From Heligmosomoides polygyrus polygyrus (taxonomy: Eukaryota; Nematoda; Chromadorea; Rhabditida; Heligmosomidae), in contig OX377206.1 of the NCBI GenBank assembly GCA_947396885.1, positions 13,081,466-13,145,465 of the forward strand: 64,000 bases of DNA, read 5' to 3'. Both the position numbers and the translations under genes were made by a program. The notes under the pieces are model-generated. The model did not search any database. It worked only from the letters and a program-made list of their open reading frames with translations, and was not told where the DNA came from. Positions 1 through 9,906 of the stretch are shown in pieces; position 1 is the stretch's first letter; each line of letters begins with the position of its first letter.

Positions 1-1290
1 CTGATCTATCCTAAATATGCGTATTTCTCAATTGTTTTATTGGAAACCCCTAATCAGCTGTTCAGCAAAATTTGAAATTGTGGCAAACCATAGAAGGCAA
101 AAAGATGTCACAAATGTCAAGTCTGTAATATGAGATAGAATTAGCAGTCGGTTAGAAATGAAACATCGATTACTAATGCTTCAGTGCATCACCTGAAACG
201 ATTTGAGTGAGTTTTGCAAGGAGTATGCATGAAAAATTGAGGTTTAAATTATCGAGGGTTGTTTCAGGCTACGAAATTCAGCAGTGAATCGAGAAATATC
301 CACGTTACATACAATTTTCATTTTAAACTGGACATTTTTAAGCAAAAATAGACTTATACGGTGTTAAACCAGACGCTTTAATAAAGGTGGAATAATTTTT
401 GACTTTAAGAGGATTTGTATTTAAAAAAGCTTCTGTAGTGAGAAACTCGAAAAATGTGCAGGAACATAAAATTACTATCTTCTATGAAAAGCAATAGCTT
501 TAGGTTCATTTTAAAGTGCTCCAATATGAAAAAAATTTCAGTAATTATACCGTGCATTTGTCCAAAACATTGCGATGTTTAATTGATTGATAGTGTAATA
601 CCTGAATTTATGCAGTGGATAATCGTGTTGTATTTCTTTTGTTGTGATTGTTTTTTCTATTTTCACTTTTTATTTTTTGCATTCAAAGATCATCTGCACT
701 ATCCGTCCGATATTCAAAATCATGCTTAGGATGAGTGCGTGTCGGCTTCTGCAAATCTGTTCATTTAACGGAACAGCAAACGCAATCGCATACCAGCATC
801 TTAGGATAAACCGAAAATTTTGATTTGAGGTTATGTGGTGAGAATTCAATGCTCGTTCAAGCTGTGGTGAAGGTGAATGTTTGATAAACTTTTCCTTTTA
901 AAAAAAAAGTGCAAAAATTTGATATCGTTATGACATGCTTTTGTAAACTTTAGATACATGCAATGCGCTTCACAAGTCGTTTATTCTATTTTTAAAGGTG
1001 TCCGGATTCAAACTGTAAAGTATCCAGCTTAAAATGTAAGTTGTCCAGTTTAAAGCACAAGCGGTGTATATGCATATGCTACTGTGAATATCTATTTTTT
1101 CGGTCTGACATTATTTTCCTAAAACCTGATGACAAAGATTGTTGCAGAGGTAACTGATTATTTCCGACTAAAAATATTGAACACAAGGAGAATGATGGCT
1201 ATCTGCTAATTTTATGGCTGTTTTAAAGACGTCCAGATTTCGATTACAAAAACGATGCTAGGCTTCTTATTTAACATGGACAAAAAAGAA
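1..1290. other. AT-rich stretch without a recognisable gene
   Basis: No convincing exon, transposase or repeat boundary is visible. Around 990-1060 there are short degenerate units of the form GTCCAGTTTAAA. Similar units recur at 20,220-20,310 and 21,575-21,650 and look like pieces of one dispersed repeat. Confidence 0.5.
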
Positions 1291-1293
1291 CAA

Positions 1294-1573
1294 TGGGCGG
1301 CGTTACTCAATCCTTTCTGGGATGCGCCACGCATTCTACTTCCACATGATATCGTGGAGGCGATTTTTATATGTATATGGTCATACAATGACTTGCGGTG
1401 GCCAGTCGATGAACAATTCAGCGCACTATCCTTTCCAGACAAGTCTGGTACCAATTCACCGACCCCGGAGGGATAGAAGGCTTGGTTGGCCTGGGCGGGA
1501 AATCCGAATTAAGAACCTGGTATCGGGTGCACGCGACAGTCGGCGCCTCCTCTGACTGCGCCGCACGCCCCCA
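1294..1573 (-). mobile_element. tRNA-derived SINE (SINE-A), nearly full length
   Basis: Read on the minus strand it starts with a tRNA-like head (a GCGCAGTC box-A-like block, then a box-B-like block near GGTTCGGATTTCC in better copies). It continues through a conserved body (CCAGACTTGTCTGGAAAGG) and ends near GAGTAACGCCG. The same unit recurs about a dozen times in the window. This copy lies head to head with the next one. Confidence 0.75.
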
Positions 1574-1627
1574 TTTGACACGAAGAAATGAAAATTATGC
1601 AGTTGATTAGAAAGGTTATGGACATTC

Positions 1628-1915
1628 ACGGGCGCGTGGAGCGCAGTCGGAGGAGGCGCCGGCACCCGATACCAGCTTCCCGGTTCGGATTTCCCGCCCA
1701 GGCCAACCAAGCCTTGCATCCCTCCGGGGTCGGTGAATTGGTACCAGACTTGTCTGGGAAGGATAAAGCACTGACATGTACGTCGGCTGGCCACTGCGCA
1801 AGTCATTGTATGGCCAAATACGCATTCAACACGCCTCCACGACATCCCGTAGAAGTAGAATGCGTGGCGCATCCCAAAGATGATTGAATAACGCCGTCCT
1901 TTATCCTTTATGGGC
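1628..1915 (+). mobile_element. tRNA-derived SINE (SINE-A), full length
   Basis: Box-A-like GAGCGCAGTCGGAGGAGGCG near 1638 and box-B-like GGTTCGGATTTCC near 1683 are followed by the conserved SINE body and the tail AACGCCGTCCTTTATCC. The ORFs across it exist on both strands and match between copies, so they are repeat sequence, not genes. Confidence 0.78.
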
Positions 1916-2137
1916 ATTCATATGTACGTCAACAAAATGTTACCTTCAAAAAAATGTTATCAATATTGCGATTATAAATAGCTTTCGCAAGATTCAAACC
2001 AACGTCCCATGCTGTTTTGGCGACGATGTTTACGCAAACGCGTGCGATTAACTCACGCTCTATTCATCTGGCGTACGTGACATTATTGGACAGTAATCAT
2101 TCGAATTCTGAACGAAAAAGGAAAGGATTGGATAGAT

Positions 2138-2445
2138 TATGGAGCGCGGTTGCGCAGTCGGAGCTGGAGCACACTGTGGGGCGCCCTGTGATTCAAAGTC
2201 TTTGATTCAAGTCCCGCTTAAACTAACCAAGCCTTCTATCCCTTCGACGTCAGCACATTGGTACTAGACTTGTCTGGAAAGGATAAAACAATGAGAATGA
2301 CCATTACCTTTATCGACTCTTACAATAAAGAGCTGGCTAACGCATGTCACTGCATAGGTCTAATGGGCATTTAAATCTTCTCCGCGACATTCTGAAGAGG
2401 TAGAATGCGCGGCGCATACCGCATAGGGATTGCCCAGCTTCCACT
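2138..2445 (+). mobile_element. Diverged SINE-A copy
   Basis: A GCGCAGTCGGAGCTGG head, a CTAGACTTGTCTGGAAAGG body block and a GAGGTAGAATGCGCGGCGC tail block match the family in order, with a roughly 60-bp interruption in the middle (about 2290-2340). Confidence 0.65.
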
Positions 2446-4800
2446 GTCGACCTTGAATAATCATTCAATAGCACTGAGGTTTTAAGATCTAAGATAAAAA
2501 AGACTATGTTAGCCGTCCAAAGACTCGTAACTGTTTCTGAACTTAATGTTGTCGAACCATCTTCTGCACCTCTTCAGCGACGAGTTGGTGCAGAGCTAAG
2601 AAACAAGAAAACCTCCTTTGTAAGAATTTTTGAGACTGTCAAACACCGGTGGAGTGTACGCAAGCTTTAGAAGACACGGCGCGACCAAACGGGGAGAAGG
2701 AGAAATCTTGTCTTAATTTCTGAACCTGAAACTTGTTCCTCTTGTGCTGTTTCCAGACTCACGCCTTACTTTATTAATGGATTATATCTCTTAAGGGGTC
2801 ACAGAGGATAAATTAATCAATCTATCAATAATAGAGGAAATCAATATTAATAGTAATAAAAAAATGAATCTATTGCATATCCACTGTGTAAAAGCTCCAT
2901 ATCATTCGTTTACAGAATCTCTCTGTCCGCGAGAATCAGCTGTATCGACGCGATCGCCGACTGTAGTACATATCCAGAAGGTGATCCAGCAAGCCACGCC
3001 TATCGCGCCTGCAACGGATTCTTTAATAAAGACGGTAATTTTTTAATATTTTTCACTGACAATAATGTCATTTGATTGACATTTTTTAAAACATATCCAG
3101 TGTTGCCGCTATACATTCAACCAATGTTCACTTTCGACAAAAACGACGCGTTTTTTTTTTCATAACCCATATTCTTCACGGCTTCTTTTATGATTAATAT
3201 TTTCTATCAAAAATTCACAGCGATTTTCGGGTTGATAGGGGTTATCATCCGTAGCTCACTTATGTACAGCCCATGCATGCACGTAAACCTGAATCCTGTC
3301 CCTCCGAAAATTGGCAAATTTCAAAGTAACCGCACTTGTGTGGGAGAGATAAAACACTGACTTCTTCATCGAAAAAACAAGGCTTAAATTAAATCGAATA
3401 AAATTTAAGAATCAAAATAACTTTTTAAAAAATTTGGTGGAAGTCAATAGGAGAAAAGATATTTATTTTGCATTCAAAAATTGCAGTTGAATAAGTTAAT
3501 CGAACCTTCTCTTCCTTTCTCCTTACTCTCTTCTGGTTTCCTTAGAGTAGATCGCTTCTCAAGTCTGAGTTGCAGTGTCGATGATGTTTCAGCCAGCTTA
3601 ATTCTATAAGAGCTTCCCAAAGAGTAGAGAACGAGTATCGTTTTTTCGTTCCGTTCAGGATGAAAATTGCATTGTCGGATATACGTGCGAGCTGAGTGAC
3701 CTTCAGGAAAGCTGCAGTGCTGACGAGGATTCGATAGTAATTTGATGGCGAACCGGTTTCCATGGTCCCGTCGACAGCGATTCTTCTTCTTCTTTTTTCC
3801 TTTGCTGGTAATAATTGACGACGATTTGTTGTTTTGTGGCTGCAAATTGCCTGGCGAGAAGGCTCTATTCTGCGTATTCTAACAGCCGAAGTTGGGTCAG
3901 GATCAAAATCACATGTGGTACTGCAGTCAGACATGATAGTGGATCTCAGAGTACGGTACTAGTCGAATATTGTTCTAGGTGACCAGCAAGGTCTAAATAT
4001 TTAATGACGTCATGGGATACGGGATGAGCACAGACGGGGACGAACAGGCTTCCTGAACAGGATTGTTTCAGTATATACGTATCTGGGTACAGATATCTAA
4101 TAGTAAAGGGTCTCTTGTTAAGGCCAACCAACCTATTAAGAAACATAAGTGAAAGGGTAATTTTGCATGTCGTATTCTATATGCGGAACACGTTAAAAAA
4201 TTTTGAAAGGGAAGATTTAGCCGATACTGAGGGAGTTGTATTTTCTATCACAATAAGGGTTTTCGCCGATAGGTATGGCTGTTACTGAGTGTTTTCTGGG
4301 TATTTTTTCTTTTTGTGTGTTCGTAATGTATTTTGAGAAGACATCGGCATCTTTTCGGAATATCTCTCCTTCATAGATTTTCTGTTTGTTGTGTTATTAA
4401 GCGTCACTTGTATTTCTGGAAGCGCAAGACAGAGCTGTGAGGAGTTCCACGTTCTTGTCTTCGATTCTGATGTGTATTTCAAGTGAACATCATCTTTCAT
4501 CTATTTTTTATTGTTTCGAGTGAACATGACTTATAAAGATTGGATTTGTCTTCGGTGGTGACAGCTGTCCTTTTACCAATGAAACCTAAAAAAAAAACCT
4601 AAAAACCTGAATCCTAAAAAATATACGGAAATGTGGGCTGTCGATTGCGGAATGGAAATTGAGCGGCCCTCGGGTGATCATGTGTGGCGAAGGCAGAAAT
4701 TGTCGCGGCATCACGTGCGAACCTAATACGCGTCAATGTGCTGCGTGCTGGCACATGTCAAGTGAGAAGTAAGCCCTGTAGACTACCCATTACTCATCGA
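2446..4800. other. No recognisable gene
   Basis: The overlapping minus-strand ORFs at 3474-3934 have low-complexity Lys/Arg/Ser content, overlap each other in two frames and show no recognisable domain, signal peptide or convincing splice context. No repeat boundary is evident. Confidence 0.45.
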
Positions 4801-4859
4801 TTTTTTTGTCCAAACATCACCTTCTGATGAAAGAACCACGTGGATATGACATATGTAGG

Positions 4860-5232
4860 GGCGACATACTTCATAGAAAAGTAGCATTGACAGGCAAATC
4901 GATACCGATCAATACATTACCACCGACCAGTCTTAATGTTAGGTCGTTGGTCGTATATAAATTAGATGGATCGTTGTATCCCGTATGTAGTGAGTCCATC
5001 CAGGGACCGATAAAAGGGCTCAACAACGGAGATGCGGAATCATCTAATCGATCGACATGGTTGATGCTCGCGATGGGATGCAGAAATGATGAAGTTGAAC
5101 AGTATCGATTGACTGACCGATATCGATTGCTATTGTCGATTTCCCTCAAAGTGGATCATTTGGGATGGCAATTGTGTGAGCATGGCGAACCTTACAATAA
5201 ATAAACAAATGTCAATAAACCGACCAATATCG
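4860..5232. repeat. ATCGAT-rich dispersed repeat fragment
   Basis: Repeated variants of GACCGATATCGATTG occur here and again at about 7260-7690, 31,070-31,140, 31,740-31,885 and 37,100-37,860. The 132-codon ORF across it has no recognisable domain and is explained by repeat composition. The 7.3-kb copy lies inside a Helitron-like element, so this is probably part of that family. Confidence 0.5.
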
Positions 5233-5234
5233 AA

Positions 5235-5530
5235 GAGTTTTATTGATCCTACTCGGATATGTCGAGCTTGTTAAGCAGCTTCATTGGCTAACTCTTCGGC
5301 TGGATCGCCTTTCAGATCCTGAAATGTTCAAATCAATTAGGAGCTACCCACCAAATATCGCCTCAACCTTACAAAATTCTATGTTGAAAACCAAAAACAT
5401 TTCAGAATTCTTGAAAGCTTGGCTATTAGAAAGAATTCAAGTACCGTATCTCACCGTAGACCATTGAAGCTCCAGCAGAATGGGGACAGGGTAGACCCCG
5501 GGGTAAAGGACGTCACCTACTCCAGGTTTG
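5235..5530 (-). mobile_element. Penelope-like element terminal fragment, decayed
   Basis: It is collinear with the better preserved minus-strand fragment at 54,690-54,960 (shared blocks such as CCTTACAAAATTC, GTACCGTATCTCACC and CACCTACTCCAGGTT). The end holds the remains of a hammerhead motif on the minus strand (about 5265-5315): the CTGAAGA core has lost bases and GAAA has become GAAGA, so it should be inactive. Confidence 0.6.
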
Positions 5531-5594
5531 AATGCGGTACATAGTGTGGTATAGCTCAATCTCTTAGGAGGGCTGTCTTTAAACTGTCCAAAGT

Positions 5595-6219
5595 GCCCCG
5601 AGAGTTCAGCGAGATCTCTTGTTCTAAGCAGCTTCAGACAGAAGGAAACGGGGAGCTTTCAAAAGCGTCCAAGAAGTCGCGAAGAAGACGAAGAACTTCC
5701 GGCTCCGTGCTCACCTATTCAACTTCACTGTCCTTCCTGCGGTAACCTACGACTCGGAGATCTGGGCTATACGAAAGCAGGATGAACACGCGATCAGCGT
5801 CGCGCAGCGGGAAATCGAGAGGACGATGCTCGGAGTGACACGACTCACGCAAGTGGGAGAAGGCCTCCGGAGTTCCGAGCTTCGCCGACGCTCGAAGATC
5901 AGAGACGCTGTCGCCTGGGCCAAGTCGTCGAAAATTCGGTGGGCCGGCCACGTAATGCGATTCGCAGACACCCGCTGAACGAGAGCCGTCACCGACTGGA
6001 TTCCGCGGGATGTCAAGAGAACACCAGGATGCTCAACAACGTATTGGTCGGACTTCTTCGTGAAAGTCTTGAACGACCGAGATGATGCTCTTCGTGACCC
6101 TCGAGCGAGGAGGATCCAGCAGGGGGATGCAGGGACAAATGGAGACGCTGCTGGCGCCCGCTCGAGCAAGTCGGTGATCAACGGGATGACAGGTGATAGC
6201 TTCAGACAGTTGTCGGTTT
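5595..6219 (+). pseudogene. 3' end of an RTE-type retrotransposon (reverse transcriptase C-terminal region)
   Basis: The translation matches the C-terminal region of the copy at 60,970-61,490 almost residue for residue (RKQDEHAISVAQ, ERTMLGVTRLTQ, SKIRDAVAWAK, GHVMRF, WIPRDVKRTP), with in-frame stops including one after FADTR. It is 5' truncated, as is usual for target-primed insertions. Both copies end near GACAGGTGATA. It sits directly against the Tc1/maT relic that follows, as if it landed in that relic. Confidence 0.75.
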
Positions 6220-6897
6220 GAGTCAGGCGTTTTGAGGGCCAAACATCCTTCACCCAGAATAGGGGACAGTTCTGGTCATAGAATACAATTGTTCGGTTCA
6301 TGCGTTGGTACCCAGTACGGGTGAAAAACTAATCCTCGTTCTGAAAAATGTTTCTTAGCCCGCGCAGTTGGATTTCCGTTCAGAAAAACGCTCTTGCCAG
6401 CATCGGAGTTGATCATGGCATTTCTGTCGACGAAGGCAAGTGGTGTTTTGCCCTCAGATGTTATTCCAGCCGATATCATTACAGACTTCGGAAGTAGGGT
6501 TCTTGAACGTACATCCATGACATTTTCGAGATTTCAGTGTCGGGGACAGAAGTTTGACCGTTGTGTGCGACTCCAATAGAAATTTTCTTCGTTAGTCCGA
6601 ACGATGTCAGAAAAGAGGCGCTTACAGATGAACTCTGAATTTTTCAAGTCTATTCGGTTTGCAGCTTCAGTGAGAGCTTGTCCATGAATAATACAGTAAC
6701 TGCGACTTTCCAGTTCACATTTGACAACATTTGTCTTGAACACGCCATGGCGAGATGTGCAAGCTGAAGGCAATTTTATTCAAGCTAACCTCATCGTCTC
6801 TCATCTTGATGATTTTGCGAATAGCATGTGTGTTAATGGTCGGAGGTCGCCCTGTTTTGGGAATCAGTTGGTGGTGTCTGATTTTCGATTGTGGCAT
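6220..6897 (-). pseudogene. Tc1/mariner-superfamily (maT-like) transposase relic
   Basis: On the minus strand, in order: a helix-turn-helix region (GRPPTINTHAIRKI ... LNKIAFSLHIS), a middle segment (SVMISAGITSEGKTPLAFVD), a region aligning with the usual second catalytic block (here HPYWVPTHEPNNC, with the expected Asp replaced by Tyr), and a piece resembling the block before the third acidic residue (FWVKDVWPS). Several frame changes separate the pieces and the end is replaced by the adjacent RTE fragment. Assignment to this family is by motif order; the element is dead. Confidence 0.7.
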
Positions 6898-7164
6898 TGA
6901 TGTTGAAGCCTTTTAAAATCTCCGCGGGTGAAAGCCTTTCGTCCGCAAGATGCACGATAGCACGACGACAAGATGGATGTATAGCTCGTTAGGCGTTGAT
7001 ACAAGCGATGTGCATCTTTTTTACGAACACAACACAATCCCCGTACCGAACCAGTATACATTGTCTTTGAAACGAGGAATATCTCCTAGAAGATACTCCC
7101 ACGCATTCGCATATAGGTTAGTTATATAAGAAAATGCTGATAGGATTTTTTCTTTACTAATTAA

Positions 7165-7829
7165 CCAGACGTTCAGCGGCCATCCGGCCGCCAAACGTCT
7201 TCTTGGGGCTTCCCACGAAACTCCAAAAACAGAACGACTTGGTTGACTGGATTTTACGACCTTTCGACCTCGATCAACAAGAAAAATCGATAAATCGATA
7301 TTGTTCGGTCGGTCGATACAGTTAGATTGCATCAGTTTCTCTCTGAACGCCATATTGGAGTAATTTCCATGAGAATTAGTAATTCTGTAACGGTCGCCTG
7401 CTGCCCCACCAAAATGGATCCAATCTCAGCGAAAACCGGCGACTCCGGTCGAAAACTCGATACCATCAATCGATATTGGTCGCCTAATTGAGCCCTACAA
7501 CCTGCAGTGAAGTCGACCCTTCGGCCATCAAAATTGCATGACTTCCACTCCAGTGGAACAAATCTGAGCGAAAGCGAATAACTCCGACGGAAAAACGATA
7601 ATATCGATCGACATTGGTCCTCCGGTCAAAGCCCTCTACCTTCCTTTTTTGAATCTGACAATTTTCGTCCATTTTCATCGATTGCACCTGAAAGTGACCT
7701 TAACAAGTTTTACATGTACCTTCGGGTTACCTTCACATGTTCGACACGTTTCACAGGCTTATACAGGTTAGTAACACACGGACACATACACGCAGGGACA
7801 GACGGACTAACGCTTTTATATTAGTAGGA
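7165..7829 (-). mobile_element. Non-autonomous Helitron-like element, 665 bp
   Basis: On the minus strand it begins A^TCCTACTAATATAAAAGCG, the classic Helitron 5' TC context. It ends in a GC-rich palindrome (GACGTTTGGCGGCCGG / GGCCGCTGAACGTC) running into CTGG followed by T. The host base pair A/T at the two borders fits Helitron insertion between A and T. The interior is ATCGAT-rich and has no coding capacity. The same two ends bound the 51,080-52,822 element. It interrupts the C-terminal end of a mariner relic. Confidence 0.62.
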
Positions 7830-7837
7830 TTTAGCAT

Positions 7838-8367
7838 ACAATGCAAACCAGTCAATAGTATAATCAACCTCTTTAGTCACTGCCCACCTGGGCAGGTAAA
7901 TGATCTCGTTTTTCCCAGAATTGGGAAGACCGGGAGTCGAAGAAGTCGGCGACCGCCCGGCTTACGTCTCCAAGCTCTGTGAAACTTTTCTTAACCAATA
8001 AAGCCTTCAAGGAGCTGAATAAGTTGTAGTCTGAAGTAGCTATGTCAGGAGAATATGGCGCAGTCTCCTAGCCCAACTTCTTCATTTTTTGGTGGGTCGT
8101 TTTAGCTACATGGAGTCTGACTTGATCATGAAGAAGGTGAGCCGCAGGTCGTTTCGGCCGCTTTTCCCGAACAGCTTCAGCTAGTTTCTAGATCTGAGTG
8201 GCGCAAACCACAGCGGTGACTTTGTGTCCTTGCGAGAGCAGCAGTAGTGTAGCATTCCCTTCCAGTCTCAGAAGCAGCGTAGAAGAACCTTCTTGAGATG
8301 CATGTTCGATTTGCTTGCGTAGGCAGTTTTTCTCCTCAAGGTAGCCAAACGGCACGGTGTGAATTGC
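7838..8367 (-). pseudogene. Mariner transposase relic, C-terminal half
   Basis: Minus-strand translation gives degenerate mariner signatures: an equivalent of the LHPKKVMLCVWWD block (MHLKKVLLRF then DWKG), LLHDQVRLHVAKTTHQKMKK, and YSPDIATSDYNLFSSLKALL, followed by a DVSRAVADFFDSR tail. The second catalytic Asp is retained in LLHDQ and the third in ATSDY, but stops interrupt the frame. The N-terminal half of the same gene lies at 9459-9906, displaced by a 1.09-kb insertion. Confidence 0.75.
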
Positions 8368-9458
8368 GATTACGAGAGAAAATGCCCGAATCGCGCCGCG
8401 TCTGTTTCGGTGCGAGAAAATGCCCGCAACCAGGGGAGAAAATGCCCGCAGCCAGGGGAGAAAATATCTGCAGCCACTGAACGGTTTTCGATAGGGTCCA
8501 CTACAACAACCACTACAACAAAACACATGATAATCACGTGGACAGGGATGCGGTATTTTTCTCATGCCGTCGAGTAGAAGGCATGAGAAATCGTGGGCGG
8601 GGCAGCTGGAAATCTGGAACCATCATTTGGATTCCTTAGCAGACTTGAAGGCCTTGCCGTGATAGAGAAGCTTTGGAGAATGTGAGGAAAGATTACAACA
8701 GGCATGCTCAACGTTAAATTAGTACCAACGGTGTTGTATGTGCAAAGGACGCTTGAAAACACTGAAAGGAGCGAAAGAAGCGTTTCCGCCCAGATCTCAA
8801 TTTCTAGAACGTAAAACTAGGAAACAAGCACATCAACGGAACCTGGTAACATAGAATTACTTTTCGAAGCATTGAGCTGTGAACTGCAAGCCACCTCAAC
8901 TTTTGAGTTTGTTTTTGAGCCACATGAACGCCACATGGAGTGAACAGTAGGGTACATGTACTTCAAAGTCATGAGAAGTAGAAAACGAAAAAATGACAGA
9001 ATTTTCTAGGAATTTGTTTACAAATTGGTTTTTAGGTTTTACTGAGGTTTTACTGAGTCTTTCTGATGAAGTCTTCATTTTTGACCAATCATTATATCTG
9101 AACAAAGGATTTAAATATCTGAATGGTTCTTTGCAACATAGGTTTTACTAAAAACCCTATTAAAATGACCAGAACCTACGGTGTAGCACTTCGCCAAAAA
9201 TCTTTCAAGGCGTTCTCGAAATATAGAGTGTTTTTCGAACATGAAACTTTGCGATCAACTTCTTATTAGAGCTTTGGTACGAATGAAACATTGCGGAAAT
9301 AGACTGCTGGTCGCGGGCATTGTCTCCCTTGGTTGCGGGCATTTTCTCCCCTGGTTTCGGGCATTTTCTTCCCTGGTCCCGGGCATTTTCTCCTTATTTC
9401 GGGCACTTTCTCCGCACGCAACGCGCGCCGTGAGATTCGGGCATTTTCTCCGTAGACC
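8368..9458. mobile_element. Non-autonomous TIR transposon, 1091 bp, with 9-bp target duplication
   Basis: The 9-bp sequence GTGAATTGC flanks it on both sides (8359-8367 and 9459-9467). The ends are imperfect inverted repeats sharing AGAAAATGCCCGAATC. Immediately inside each end is an array of GGGCATTTTCTCCCCTGGTTGC-like units (about 20 bp), in opposite orientations (about 8380-8470 and 9310-9450). A 9-bp duplication is typical of Mutator-like elements, so a MULE-derived element is the best guess. No transposase was seen inside. Confidence 0.65.
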
Positions 9459-9906
9459 GTGAATTGCAGTCGTAGAGAACCCGTCTTTCATCTCTAGTAA
9501 CCAAGCCTTCCAGGATCTCCTTGCGAGGTGAGCGGAGAAGGAGAGACTGCCAGAATGCGGGTGAACCGCAGCTCTCAAACAAGACATGCGGGATCCATCG
9601 AGTAAGCACTTTTCGGTAGCCGAGGGTTTGGAGGAGGCTAAAGACTGCCGATTGGGCACGTCCGAGTCTTGTTGCCAGAATCCGGGTGGTAGGCTCCGGA
9701 TCCTCCTTGCTGCTTGGAGACGTCCGACCTAGGTTCGTCATCGAAGTCTGTGTCTCCTTTTGCGAAGCGAATGAACCAGTGGTTGACGGCATTGATGGTA
9801 GCGGTGTCCGCCCTGAAATTGACATTGCACTAAAACCCATGCGCGCTAATACACCTTTTGCAGAGAAGCTTCGAGAATGTTCTACGACTAACACAGGGTA
9901 GATCAC
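9459..9906 (-). pseudogene. Mariner transposase relic, N-terminal half
   Basis: Minus-strand reading gives the N-terminal DNA-binding region pattern of mariner transposases (TINAVNHWFIRFAKGD, then a DDEPRSD-like block), a second helix-turn-helix segment (EDPEPTTRILATRLG ... VFSLLQTLGYRKVL), WIPHVL, and the block carrying the first catalytic Asp (LVTRDERRVLYD). The reading stops exactly where the 9-bp target duplication of the inserted transposon begins. It continues, shifted by 1.09 kb, at 8358 and below. Confidence 0.75.

Noticed and set aside
1456..1917. ORFs of up to 153 codons over SINE-A copies
   Set aside because: They exist in overlapping frames on both strands and recur wherever the SINE occurs, without any domain.
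3474..3934. Overlapping 123- and 130-codon minus-strand ORFs
   Set aside because: The two frames overlap for most of their length, are Lys/Arg/Ser-rich and lack domain or splice support.
4806..5204. 132-codon ORF
   Set aside because: Explained by ATCGAT-rich repeat composition; no domain, and an overlapping ORF on the other strand.
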